A stretch of DNA of 64,000 nt from Acerihabitans sp047324305 (GTDB lineage: Bacteria; Pseudomonadota; Gammaproteobacteria; Enterobacterales; Enterobacteriaceae): the NCBI RefSeq assembly GCF_047324305.1, contig NZ_CP178740.1, forward strand, positions 5,764,408-5,828,407, given 5' to 3'. This document shows positions 44,543 to 54,228 of the stretch, piece after piece. Every line of letters starts with the position of its first letter. Within the stretch, counting starts at the first letter, position 1. The position numbers were made by a program, and so were the translations under genes. The notes beneath the pieces are model-generated. The model searched no databases. It worked only from the letters and a program-made list of their open reading frames with translations, and was not told the DNA's origin.

Positions 44543-45844
44543 TTAACAAATTTCGAATGTTGATTCAAGGTCAATTACGCCCCAAAATTCAATATTCCGT
44601 CCAACATGCAGTATTATCGAATCATAACGACGGTCAAGGGGAACGACTTCCCCTTGAGGATGACCGGACGATACGCCGCAGGATAAGAGATAATCACCTT
44701 GATTCAGGTTCATCGGAAAGCTGAATTTATAAACCCTGACATCGCCGGCTTTGACTGAAATCGTAGTTACGCGCCCGCGGGAACTCAAATATGAATTGCT
44801 ACCATATAAAAACAACCCCTCGAGACTTTTGATTAGAATACCTAAAACCACATTATCAAAATCTTGCTCAAAAGCGACTTTGAAATAAAAGTCTGTTTGA
44901 GTATTGCTTTCAATACTAGAGGGATAACTAATACCCCCCGCGCGAATATCGTAATCTATAATTTTGGCACCACCCTGCCCCCAGCGGTATTCTTCCGCGC
45001 GGTAACCGTGACGGGATGAAAACAGATCGGCTAAGTTATCGCCAGTGGGCGTATTGAGGCTAAACAGCGTCTCGGGGCTATCTGCAGTCTCAGGGACACC
45101 ATTTTTGGCAACAGATTTGCCGAACAATTCGTCGAAATAACGATTGGTGACATCGCGGGAAGGTCCATCCATTTCAATGGAGCCATTTTTGAGAAAAATA
45201 GCGCGGTCGCAATGTTTAACGATATCCCCCGCGCTATGGGAGACCAACAGCAACGTGGTACCTTGTTTTTTGTAACCGGCAATACGTTCATAACATTTCG
45301 CCTGGAAACGCGAGTCGCCGACAGAGAGCGCTTCATCAACGATCAAAATATCCGGACGGGATGCGGTGGCTACGGCAAAGGCCAATCGCATTTGCATGCC
45401 GCTTGAGTAGATGCGTACCGGCTGATCGATATATTCGCCAATATCGGCGAATTTCTCGATTTCCGGCATCAGATTATTGATATCGTTGCGGTTATACCCC
45501 ATCATAAGACCTGACATATAGACATTTTGGCGTCCGGTGAAGTCTGGATGAAAGCCCATGCCTAATTCAAGCAAGGCCGCAACTCTGCCATTGATGTTAA
45601 TTTCTCCGCAGGTCGGCTGCGTTGTGCCGGTTAGTAATTTTAGCAGCGTGCTTTTGCCGGCGCCGTTAACCCCAACGATACCTACAGCCTCTCCGGCTTC
45701 AATAGAAAAAGAAATATCCTTGAGCACCCATTTTTTTTGGTGGCGTTCCTTAGCTGCCGGATCAAGTTTCTCTATCAGCCGCAACCATTTGGAAGAGTAA
45801 TATTTGTAGGCCTTGCCTACATTATGTACGGAAATAATGGTCAT
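44543..45844 (-). CDS. wzt: O-antigen ABC exporter ATPase with carbohydrate-binding tail
   Basis: Residues 1-240 form the ATPase: Walker A GVNGAGKSTLLKLL, signature YSSGMQMRLAFAVA, Walker B ILIVDEALSVGD. Residues 270-433 form the beta-rich C-terminal domain that, in polymannose systems, recognises the WbdD-made cap before export. Length (433) matches E. coli O9a Wzt (about 431, from memory). Its ATG overlaps the wzm stop by one base. Confidence 0.92.
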   Translation of the reverse strand: MTIISVHNVGKAYKYYSSKWLRLIEKLDPAAKERHQKKWVLKDISFSIEAGEAVGIVGVNGAGKSTLLKLLTGTTQPTCGEININGRVAALLELGMGFHPDFTGRQNVYMSGLMMGYNRNDINNLMPEIEKFADIGEYIDQPVRIYSSGMQMRLAFAVATASRPDILIVDEALSVGDSRFQAKCYERIAGYKKQGTTLLLVSHSAGDIVKHCDRAIFLKNGSIEMDGPSRDVTNRYFDELFGKSVAKNGVPETADSPETLFSLNTPTGDNLADLFSSRHGYRAEEYRWGQGGAKIIDYDIRAGGISYPSSIESNTQTDFYFKVAFEQDFDNVVLGILIKSLEGLFLYGSNSYLSSRGRVTTISVKAGDVRVYKFSFPMNLNQGDYLLSCGVSSGHPQGEVVPLDRRYDSIILHVGRNIEFWGVIDLESTFEIC

Positions 45845-46641
45845 TATAACTCATCCACAATATCGGCCGAATGCTTCTTAAACATACGCCAACCGATAAA
45901 AAACAGCACTAAAGACACAATCGTTACCGGTAGCAACGTCAACCATTCAGGGCTTTTATGATAGAGCAGTATATTTTGATAAGACCCGATAATCACCGCC
46001 ATAGGGTTATACACCAATGCTTCTCTAACCCAATCCGGTAGGGTTTTACTAACATAAACGATAGGGGTAAACCAAAACCAGAATTGCAAAATAATGTTAA
46101 CAAACTGACCGACATCGCGCACAAAAACATTCATGACCCCCAAGATAACACCAAGCCCGACGGCAAACACCATCTGCAATAGTAATATGGGGATAACATT
46201 AAAAAATACCAGGCCAGGAAAATTACCTGTACAAACCAAGAAAATAATAAATAAACCGAAAATAATCAAAAAGTTAATAAAAGCGGATGCCGAGACAATT
46301 ATCGGTAAGCAAATACGTGGAAAGCTAAGCTTCTTTAAAATATTAGCATTAGTAAGAAATATGTTAACCAGCCCATTCAGGGTTTCGGTAAATAAACCCC
46401 AAGTCAACACCCCTGAGCATAAATAAATACTGTAGGCAAAAGGACCGCTGATATCCGGCAGTTTTGCTTTCATCAATTCGGAAAAGATCAGGGTATAAAC
46501 AGAAATCATCGCTACCGGCTGTAAAATGAGCCATAGCGCGCCCAAAAAGCTGCGCTGATAACGGGACTGAAAGTCGCGCTTGATACTGTCTATAATGAAC
46601 CCTCGATAGCGGGCGACGCCACCGATCAGACCGTTCAGCAT
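45844..46641 (-). CDS. wzm: O-antigen ABC exporter permease
   Basis: The 265-residue protein has six membrane segments of the ABC-2 type: an amphipathic N-terminus (RGFIIDSIKRDFQSRYQRS), the first span near residue 35 and the last ending in FFIGWRMFKK. It exports undecaprenol-linked O-antigen with Wzt. It overlaps manB by 7 bases. Confidence 0.92.
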   Translation of the reverse strand: MLNGLIGGVARYRGFIIDSIKRDFQSRYQRSFLGALWLILQPVAMISVYTLIFSELMKAKLPDISGPFAYSIYLCSGVLTWGLFTETLNGLVNIFLTNANILKKLSFPRICLPIIVSASAFINFLIIFGLFIIFLVCTGNFPGLVFFNVIPILLLQMVFAVGLGVILGVMNVFVRDVGQFVNIILQFWFWFTPIVYVSKTLPDWVREALVYNPMAVIIGSYQNILLYHKSPEWLTLLPVTIVSLVLFFIGWRMFKKHSADIVDEL

Positions 46642-48020
46642 TGGCTGTCACCATTGAGCAACGTCATGATTTCAGTGGTCTTCGCTTCCATCAATGCCGC
46701 ATCACCTCTGGCTTCCACATTCAAACGCACCACGGGTTCAGTATTAGATGTTCTTAGATTGAAACGCCACTGGGCAAACTCCAGGCTCAGGCCATCGGTT
46801 TTATCAATATGCAACGCGGTCGGAGCGTATTTTTGTTCAATGCCGGCAATAACCGCCTGAGAATTATTCAATTTCAAATTGATCTCACCGGAAGCCGGAT
46901 AGGCCCGCATCCGATCACTCACCAGTTCGCTCAGCGACTGGCCTTTTACCGCCACCAGCTCCGCCACCAGTAGCCAGGGGATCATACCACTGTCGCAATA
47001 TGAGAAGTCGCGAAAATAATGATGGGCGCTCATTTCTCCGCCATAAATAGCGTCTTCCTTGCGCATGCGCTCTTTAATGAACGCGTGGCCGGTCTTGGAC
47101 ATGACCGGCTTGCCACCGGCTCCGGTAACAATATCAATAGTGTTCCAGGTGAGACGCGGATCGTGAATGATCTTCGCCCCAGGCTGTTTTTTCAAGAAAG
47201 CTTCAGCCAGAAGGCCGACAATATAATAGCCCTCTATGAAACGTCCATCGCCGTCAAACATGAAACAGCGATCGAAATCACCGTCGAACGCTATGCCAAA
47301 ATCAGCACCAGAAAGTTTGACCGCATCGGTTGTATCCTGACGGCATTCGGGTAAAAGCGGGTTGGGGATCCCATTAGGGAAATTGCCATCCGCCTGATGA
47401 TGAACTTTAATAAATTCCACAGGGACACCCGCGAGGCGGAAGCGGTTTTCGATACCGTCGATAACGCGCCCTGCTGCGCCATTGCCTGAGTTAACAACCA
47501 GCTTCATAGGACGAACAAAATTTTTCGGATCGATATAACCCATTAGATGCGATATATAATCATTAAGGATATCGATTTTTTTATAGCCGCCCCTTTTTGC
47601 CGCATCCACCGGCGGAAATTTATTCTCCTGGGCCAGCCGCTGGATATCATGCAGACCGGTATCGCCACTAATCGGTTTAGCCTTGTCGCGCACCAGCTTC
47701 ATGCCATTATAATCCATGGGATTATGACTGGCTGTCACTTCGATACCGCCGTCTACGCCAAGGTGGAAGGTCGCAAAATAGATTTCTTCCGTACCGCTCA
47801 CACCAATATCCAGCACTGCCGTACCAGCGTCCCGCAGCCCTTCGGCCAACGCATGTTTAAGTGATTCGCTGGTCAGGCGTACATCGCCGCCCAGAACCAT
47901 GGTGCGGGGGTGCAAAAACTCGCCATAAGCGCGGCCGATACGATAAGCGATGTCGTCGTTAAGCTCAGCACCCAGTTTCCCGCGGATGTCATAAGCTTTA
48001 AAACAAGATAGAGCAGACAT
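46635..48020 (-). CDS. manB: Phosphomannomutase
   Basis: The 461-residue enzyme converts mannose-6-phosphate to mannose-1-phosphate for GDP-mannose. The catalytic serine lies in VTASHNPMDYNGMKLV near residue 98; metal loop FDGDFDRC near 242; sugar loop GGEMSAHHYFRDF near 325; phosphate loop RTSNTEPVVRLNVE near 430. It is placed between manC and wzm as in E. coli O8/O9. Confidence 0.94.
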   Translation of the reverse strand: MSALSCFKAYDIRGKLGAELNDDIAYRIGRAYGEFLHPRTMVLGGDVRLTSESLKHALAEGLRDAGTAVLDIGVSGTEEIYFATFHLGVDGGIEVTASHNPMDYNGMKLVRDKAKPISGDTGLHDIQRLAQENKFPPVDAAKRGGYKKIDILNDYISHLMGYIDPKNFVRPMKLVVNSGNGAAGRVIDGIENRFRLAGVPVEFIKVHHQADGNFPNGIPNPLLPECRQDTTDAVKLSGADFGIAFDGDFDRCFMFDGDGRFIEGYYIVGLLAEAFLKKQPGAKIIHDPRLTWNTIDIVTGAGGKPVMSKTGHAFIKERMRKEDAIYGGEMSAHHYFRDFSYCDSGMIPWLLVAELVAVKGQSLSELVSDRMRAYPASGEINLKLNNSQAVIAGIEQKYAPTALHIDKTDGLSLEFAQWRFNLRTSNTEPVVRLNVEARGDAALMEAKTTEIMTLLNGDSQC

Positions 48021-48599
48021 GTTTTCCTCAAATTTCCAGATCGGCCATTGATTATGGTCTTGATTTAGTTAAATAAACTTGTGGGATGAGCACCCTCTCG
48101 CCCCCAGGCAACCAACGGCGGTCTGCGGCTCATAGGCCGGTCCAGGCGACGCGGACACAGTTCAGGGGGCAAATTATACATCAGTCGTCAAATCGGGCTA
48201 ACCTTACCTCGCTTATCAAAGCTAACTTCGGATAGTTCCGAAGAAGTATCCCGGGCTGCGAAATCCTTATGAAAATGCCCGGCCGTAATTCAGCGGCCTA
48301 TGATAACAGGAAGTGATATCGCATTTCCTCCGGAGAATAAGCACGAATGATTAAATTATAGCCATAAACGCTGGTTAACCTGCACGGACCGATGGGTTTT
48401 AACCGGCAAAGGCGGCGTTATTTCTTGTCGTAGTAGCGAAATCTTGGCGGGGAAACCGGTTGCGGGTTTACAAAAAAGCTTTTGATGCCCTTGCCCGCAC
48501 ATTGATTTGTCTCAGATACGCACTGCGCGACCCTAATGGATCGCGCAGTGACGTTTGCCTTAACGGCCTGGCAATCTCATAATGTTACCGAAACAAACT
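48021..48599. other. Intergenic region between manB and manC
   Basis: No gene found in 579 bp. It includes a perfect inverted repeat, CACTGCGCGA (48521-48530) with TCGCGCAGTG (48541-48550), 50 bases past the manC stop. No T-run lies on either side, so it may be a processing or stability element rather than a terminator. The gap is unusually long for the manC-manB pair and may hold a promoter for manB and the genes after it. Confidence 0.5.
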
Positions 48600-50021
48600 T
48601 CAGCAACGGCCATACAGGTCTTTAATACGAATAATATCATCCTCACCCAAATAGGCGCCGGATTGGATTTCCAGTAATTCCAAGGGAATTTTGCCGGGGT
48701 TTTCCAGCATGTGCGTGGCGCCGATGGGAATAAAGGTCGACTGGTTTTCAGTTATCAGGTAAGTCTTATCATCAAGGGTAACCTTGGCGGTGCCCGCTAA
48801 GATCACCCAATGCTCGGCCCGATGATGATGCATCTGCTGCGAAAACACGCCGCCTGGCTTGACTGTCAAACGATTGACCTTATAACGCGGCTGGCTGACC
48901 ACATTGTCATTACGCCCCCACGGATGGTATGACTCCCGGTGGCGACGATATTCACTGCGAGCATGTGTTTTAAGATAATCGACGGCTTTTTTCACGTCCT
49001 GCACTTTCGATTTATCCACAATCAGCACCGCATCCTTGGTATTGACAATCACCAGGTTTTCGACGCCTATGGCCGCGACCAGTTTTTCATCGGTATTGAT
49101 ATAACAGTTGTTAACGTTATGCAAGAAAATGTCCCCGGTCAGGACATTGCTATTTTCGTCCTTGTCGTTAACTTCCCACAACGCCGACCATGAGCCCACA
49201 TCACTCCAGCCGGCATCCAGCGGCACGACGATAGCTTCACTGGTTTTTTCCATCACCGCATAATCCACCGAATCATCCGGGCAGGCAAAAAAAGCATCTT
49301 TATCAACACGGATAAATTCCTGCTCAGAATCCTGTTCCGGCGCGGCAAATGCTTTTTGACAGGCAGCCAGAATATCCGGACGGAATTTACCCAATTCAGC
49401 TAAATATTGCCGGGCCCGGAACATAAACATGCCGCTGTTCCAATAATATTCGCCAGTGCCAATGTATTCCTCGGCGGTAGCCAAATCGGGTTTTTCAACA
49501 AAACGATGGACGTTGAACACCTTGTCGCTTTCGCTACCGATTTTTTCACCCCGGTGAATATAACCGTAACCGGTCTCAGGGCCGGTGGGGACAATACCGA
49601 AAGTGACGAGTTTCCCCGCGATGGCGAAGGGCATAGCGCTCTTTATCGCCTGATGAAAGGCCGGAACATTCTCGATAACATGGTCGGCCGCCAGAACCAG
49701 TAACAAGGGATCGTCGCCGCTCGCCACGGCGCTCAGGGCCGCCAACGCTATCGCCGGCGCGGTGTTGCGGCCCACGGGCTCAAGAATAATATTGCGCGCT
49801 AACTGATTAATCTGGCGCAGTTGCTCCGCCACTAAAAACCGGTGTTCTTCATTACAAATAACCAACGGCTCGCGGGCATTGATGCCAGCCAGTCGGGACA
49901 CAGTGCTTTGCAGCATTGACTGTTTACCGTGCAATGTCAGGAACTGCTTTGGATACAGCTCTCTGGACATTGGCCATAAACGGCTGCCGGTGCCGCCAGC
50001 CATAATAATTGGAAGTAACAT
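48600..50021 (-). CDS. manC: Mannose-1-phosphate guanylyltransferase / mannose-6-phosphate isomerase
   Basis: The 473-residue enzyme makes GDP-mannose. Its nucleotidyltransferase signature is MAGGTGSRLWPMSRELYPKQFL at the start, with FVEKPD near residue 175. The C-terminal cupin isomerase domain has QQMHHHRAEHWVILAGTAKV. I set the start at 50021 because AGGGA precedes it and it gives the conserved N-terminus; the frame extends 18 codons upstream without support. It supplies donor for all three mannosyltransferases downstream. Confidence 0.94.
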   Translation of the reverse strand: MLLPIIMAGGTGSRLWPMSRELYPKQFLTLHGKQSMLQSTVSRLAGINAREPLVICNEEHRFLVAEQLRQINQLARNIILEPVGRNTAPAIALAALSAVASGDDPLLLVLAADHVIENVPAFHQAIKSAMPFAIAGKLVTFGIVPTGPETGYGYIHRGEKIGSESDKVFNVHRFVEKPDLATAEEYIGTGEYYWNSGMFMFRARQYLAELGKFRPDILAACQKAFAAPEQDSEQEFIRVDKDAFFACPDDSVDYAVMEKTSEAIVVPLDAGWSDVGSWSALWEVNDKDENSNVLTGDIFLHNVNNCYINTDEKLVAAIGVENLVIVNTKDAVLIVDKSKVQDVKKAVDYLKTHARSEYRRHRESYHPWGRNDNVVSQPRYKVNRLTVKPGGVFSQQMHHHRAEHWVILAGTAKVTLDDKTYLITENQSTFIPIGATHMLENPGKIPLELLEIQSGAYLGEDDIIRIKDLYGRC

Positions 50022-50275
50022 TTTTTTCCCTAGAGTATGCAATAAGTTACCGTAACAGAACCGCGGCAACGTCATTCTTTATTGAAAGCCAAAAGTTGGT
50101 GCCGACATACCAGCCGCCATGGGATTCACCCACCGGAAGTTAGTATATTTTCATAATAAATAATATCATAATGATTAGTACTACTTAATAACAATACCAA
50201 TAAACAAGGTAAAATATTCAGGCTCACAGTGATTTTGGTTTTGCCCGCCAGGCGTGTTACAAGGCACGGGTATCA

Positions 50276-51151
50276 TCACTCCCCTCGTTCGCCGACTATC
50301 TGAATCAAATACTGCCCATACTCGGTTTTACTCATTAACCGCGCCTCCTCCAGTACCTGTTGCTTATCCAGCCAGCCTTTATTAAAAGCAATCTCCTCCA
50401 GGCAGGCGACTTTAAACCCCTGGCGTTTCTCAATGGTATGGATAAACGCCGAGGCTTCGATCAGGCTTTCATGCGTACCGGTATCCAGCCAGGCATAACC
50501 ACGGCCGAGCAATTCAATATTCAACTGTCCTTTTTGCAGGTAAAACTCATTCAGCGCGGTAATCTCCAGTTCGCCGCGTACCGATGGAGTGACCCGCTTA
50601 GCCAGTTCCACCACCTGCTCATCATAAAAATACAGCCCGGTTATGGCCCAATTGGACTTTGGCTTAAGGGGTTTTTCCTCAAGCGACAACACCTTGTACT
50701 GGTCATCGAACTCAAGCACGCCAAAACGCTCCGGATCGGCGACATGATAACCAAATACCGTGGCGCCGGTCACCTGCGCCTTGGCATGCTCCAGCTTGGC
50801 GACAAAGTTCTGGCCGAAAAACACATTATCACCCAGCACCATGGCGCACCGCCCACCGGCGATAAACTTTTCGCCGATGATAAAGGCCTGGGCCAGTCCG
50901 TCGGGGCTTGGCTGCTCAGCGTAGGAAAAATTAAGACCGAACCGGCCGCCGTCCCCCAGCAACCGCTGAAATGAATGCATATCCTCAGGCGTGGTGATAA
51001 TCAAAATATCGCGAATGCCCGCCAGCATTAATACCGAGATAGGATGATAAATCATCGGCTTATCATACAACGGCAATAATTGCTTCGATACGCCGCGGGT
51101 AATGGGATACAGCCGGGTCCCCGTACCGCCGGCCAGCACTATTCCTTTCAT
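50276..51151 (-). CDS. rfbA: Glucose-1-phosphate thymidylyltransferase
   Basis: The 291-residue nucleotidyltransferase begins MKGIVLAGGTGTRLYPITRGVSKQL and has VLGDNVFFGQ and VLSLEEKPLKPKSNWAITGLYFYD, the RmlA pattern. It makes dTDP-glucose. It is paired with rfbB, 18 bases upstream, but rfbC and rfbD are absent here, so dTDP-rhamnose cannot be completed from this locus alone. Confidence 0.93.
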   Translation of the reverse strand: MKGIVLAGGTGTRLYPITRGVSKQLLPLYDKPMIYHPISVLMLAGIRDILIITTPEDMHSFQRLLGDGGRFGLNFSYAEQPSPDGLAQAFIIGEKFIAGGRCAMVLGDNVFFGQNFVAKLEHAKAQVTGATVFGYHVADPERFGVLEFDDQYKVLSLEEKPLKPKSNWAITGLYFYDEQVVELAKRVTPSVRGELEITALNEFYLQKGQLNIELLGRGYAWLDTGTHESLIEASAFIHTIEKRQGFKVACLEEIAFNKGWLDKQQVLEEARLMSKTEYGQYLIQIVGERGE

Positions 51152-51169
51152 CAGCTCACCTTTCCTTAT

Positions 51170-52234
51170 CTATCTGCTTAATCCCAGCCGTTCACCGCGA
51201 TACGACCCGTCCAGCACATGCTGCCACCAGGTTTGGTTATGCAAATACCAGGCAACGGTTTTGCGGATGCCGCTCTCAAAGGTCTCCTGCGGGCGCCAGC
51301 CCAATTCGCGCATGATTTTGGCGCCATCTATGGCGTAGCGCAGATCATGGCCGGGGCGATCGGCAACAAAAGCAATCAGCTCTTCATAATGACCTATCCC
51401 CGCCGGTTTATCGGGCATTAACTCATCCAGTAAACGGCAGATGGTACGCACCACATCAATATTCCTGCGCTCATTATGCCCACCGATATTATACGTCTCG
51501 CCCACCACGCCTTGAGTAACCACAAGATACAGTGCCCGGGCATGATCCTCCACATATAACCAGTCGCGGATTTGCGCGCCGTTGCCATAGACCGGCAGAG
51601 GCTTGCCGGCAATAGCGTTAAGAATGGTCAGCGGGATCAGTTTTTCCGGGAAGTGATAAGGACCGTAGTTATTTGAACAGTTAGTGATCAAAGCCGGCAG
51701 GCCATAGGTGCGATGCCACGCCCGCACCAAATGATCGCTGGAGGCCTTGGAGGCGGAATAGGGACTGCTGGGGGCATAAGGCGTGGTTTCGGTAAACGGC
51801 TCATCGCCGCCGGGCAAATCACCGTAGACTTCATCGGTAGAGATATGATGGAAGCGAAAAGCGGATTGGCGGGCAACACTCAATCCCAGCCAGTACTGTC
51901 GGGCGGACTCCAGCAGGGTGTAGGTGCCGATAATATTGGTTTGTATGAACGCAGCTGGCCCGTCAATGGACCTATCCACATGGCTTTCCGCCGCCAAATG
52001 CATCACCACATCCGGCTGATGTTGCGCAAAAACCCGGTCCAGGCCCGCGCGATCGCAGATGTTTACCCGTTCAAATGCATAGCGCGAGTCATTGCTGACA
52101 GGTGCCAGGGAATCAAGATTGCCGGCATAGGTAAGGCAGTCCACTACAACGACCTGATCATGAGTATGACGTATAATCTGCCGTACGACGGCGGAACCGA
52201 TAAAACCGGCTCCGCCGGTAATTAAAATTTTCAT
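51170..52234 (-). CDS. rfbB: dTDP-glucose 4,6-dehydratase
   Basis: The 354-residue short-chain dehydrogenase has the NAD motif MKILITGGAGFIGSAVVR, HLAAESHVDRSIDGP, the Thr of HISTDEVYGDL, and the catalytic YSASKASSDHLV. It makes dTDP-4-keto-6-deoxyglucose. The frame is open to 52366, but the family N-terminus fixes the start at 52234. The end product is uncertain without downstream genes; dTDP-Fuc4NAc for enterobacterial common antigen is possible if partners lie elsewhere. Confidence 0.93.
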   Translation of the reverse strand: MKILITGGAGFIGSAVVRQIIRHTHDQVVVVDCLTYAGNLDSLAPVSNDSRYAFERVNICDRAGLDRVFAQHQPDVVMHLAAESHVDRSIDGPAAFIQTNIIGTYTLLESARQYWLGLSVARQSAFRFHHISTDEVYGDLPGGDEPFTETTPYAPSSPYSASKASSDHLVRAWHRTYGLPALITNCSNNYGPYHFPEKLIPLTILNAIAGKPLPVYGNGAQIRDWLYVEDHARALYLVVTQGVVGETYNIGGHNERRNIDVVRTICRLLDELMPDKPAGIGHYEELIAFVADRPGHDLRYAIDGAKIMRELGWRPQETFESGIRKTVAWYLHNQTWWQHVLDGSYRGERLGLSR

Positions 52235-52488
52235 GTCGCAACATTCCATAAAGCCCGGCAACGGGATGCGTAATATTATCATACCCACCGAAGTCAGGTT
52301 AATGTTACGCCATGGCGTTTCCCAGGGAGCTGCATGCGGAAAAGCGATCATGCATTGCGTCTTCACCTATACAGAAATTCTGAAATGTTGAAAAGTAAGC
52401 CTTAATACATCATTCCCCATATGATTCTTACTTTTAACAGTCTGGATTGGTGATAAAATACCCTACCGTTTTTTACATGGACATCGTT

Positions 52489-53367
52489 ATGACCAGGTGG
52501 TGGTACATTGCAAACGATATCCAGCACGGTCCGGTAACCTTACCGACGCTAAAACGGCTGTTAAAACGCCACGTGCTTTGCGCGCAAAGTATTGTCTGGC
52601 GCGAGGGATTTAATCATTGGACTCGGTTGGACGCCACGCCTGAGTTAAAACCTTTGCTTAAGGCGACTCCGCCGCCTCTGCCCCGGGTAAACAATACGGC
52701 GCTCGCTGTCAAAACATGGTCTCAAGCAGGTCGGTCCAATGTTTCCCTTACGCCCAGCACACGTCAGCGCAGACATTGGCTAAGTTGGGCGCTGCCAGCC
52801 TGCTGTTTAGCACTTGCGGCATACTCCTTTTTCCCGCTGCCGCGCATGACCCAAATAATGCTTGGGGCCAAAACCTTTACCTCATCCCTCAACGGCCCGT
52901 CGTCCGCCAAAACACCCGGGTTTGCAGATGCGGCCACGGAAGAGACCCAATGGCAAAACCCCGTCACTTTAAAAAAAGCCGATTTAGCGGGATGGACGGT
53001 CAGGCCCCTGTCCTCCGGAAAAGGCAGCGTCGCCAGCTCGTTTATCAGCGAGAATGCGGTGGTCAATTTCAGTGTTGCCGAAGCCAAAAATCAAACTTTA
53101 AATACCCTGGTTAATTATCTTAAGACTAATGAATCAGCTTTACGCTTTATCAATCAGGGCACTTACGGCCATACGGGCGGCCTGCCAAACTGGACTGGTA
53201 TCGCCACCAGCACCGACGATCATGATAAAAGCTACGTGGTCCACGTCACCAATGCTCCCGATGGGTATGGCATTCTGATTGCGGCGATCAATCAGCAGAC
53301 GACCAGCAGCGTCAGCCGGCTTGAGACATTGATGGCGCAGTTGGACCAGACGTTTAAAGGCAAATAA
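52489..53367 (+). CDS. GYF_2-domain (DUF4339) membrane-anchored protein
   Basis: The product (293 codons including stop) starts with a GYF_2-type domain: MTRWWYIANDIQHGPVT, then a hydrophilic stretch and WREGFNHWTRL. A Pro-rich linker follows, then one membrane span (LSWALPACCLALAAYSFF near residue 100) and an exported domain of about 170 residues. The start is chosen to fit the domain; no strong ribosome site is visible. It is on the opposite strand to the glycan genes on both sides. The function is unknown; GYF_2 domains bind peptides, and the protein may relay contacts across the inner membrane. Confidence 0.75.
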   Translation: MTRWWYIANDIQHGPVTLPTLKRLLKRHVLCAQSIVWREGFNHWTRLDATPELKPLLKATPPPLPRVNNTALAVKTWSQAGRSNVSLTPSTRQRRHWLSWALPACCLALAAYSFFPLPRMTQIMLGAKTFTSSLNGPSSAKTPGFADAATEETQWQNPVTLKKADLAGWTVRPLSSGKGSVASSFISENAVVNFSVAEAKNQTLNTLVNYLKTNESALRFINQGTYGHTGGLPNWTGIATSTDDHDKSYVVHVTNAPDGYGILIAAINQQTTSSVSRLETLMAQLDQTFKGK

Positions 53368-54228
53368 TGCGACAACATGCAACATATGCTATATAATATA
53401 GTCAAGAAGCTTTGATTAATAAAAGTCCACGACTTACAGCCACTATAATGTGCCTTCCAGTTATAATCCGCGAGCCAGCGTTCCCCACGTTACTTGCTGG
53501 CGTAGCGGGTAGTTTACCCCGATTGGGAACATACCATACCCCACGCGATAATGATGAGTGTTATCATTTATGTTTGGAGATAACGGCATTAGCACTTCAT
53601 TTTTGTTATTAGCCATATTTGATCTTCCTTCAAAATCTTTGGAGCTAGAGAACATGAATAAGCCGTATATATAACCAGCAATAAAGAGAAAATCCAATCG
53701 ATATTCTAAGGTAGAAAAGAAAATTTGCTTATTAAAAACCAGTACATTGAACAATAATAATTAGATAGAGCTTATATTAAGAATATATTACGATATATCA
53801 ATTAATAGGATATGAACACGATAAATGTGCAATCGCCAGTACTTTTGTTACCCAAATCTAAATGGTCTTCGATTGTCAATTTATATTAACGATTAGTCAG
53901 AATTAATTTCTTTTGCTTACCTAAAAAATCCTAGCATGAATTTAAAGTGAAAAAAAATATTCCATGAATATTCTGTATTTATATAATCATTATTGTTTAA
54001 CACTCTTCCACTCCACATGACATACGAGTTTATTATAACTATTAACCTAATTACTAAAATAATAGTTAAGTTATTTATCAAAAACCTCATTTTTATTTTT
54101 GGAAAAAGTATTACAGGTTGAGCACAAAATAAATACCTCAATAACCTTTCACACATAAAAATTGCATATGCAAATCTATAAAATATATTTTTAAAAGCAT
54201 TTTTAGTAAAAATTTATAGCATAATATT
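53368..54228. other. AT-rich region between the GYF_2 gene and wbaP
   Basis: It holds one small candidate gene (53461-53616, separate entry). A 79-codon minus-strand frame at 53917-54156 lacks good start signals and is probably chance in AT-rich DNA. No terminator for wbaP is clear. Confidence 0.35.
53461..53616 (-). CDS. Candidate 51-residue protein, unknown
   Basis: The ATG at 53616 has a good ribosome site (AAGGAAG, about 8 bases upstream). The peptide starts MANNKNEVLMPLSPNINDN, is polar in its first half and Gly/Tyr/aromatic in the second (HHYRVGYGMFPIGVNYPLRQ). No signal or membrane segment. No relative recognised. Confidence 0.35.
   Translation of the reverse strand: MANNKNEVLMPLSPNINDNTHHYRVGYGMFPIGVNYPLRQQVTWGTLARGL

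Noticed and set aside
53917..54156. 79-codon minus-strand frame downstream of wbaP
   Set aside because: Located in very AT-rich DNA, with no convincing ribosome site and no recognisable product.
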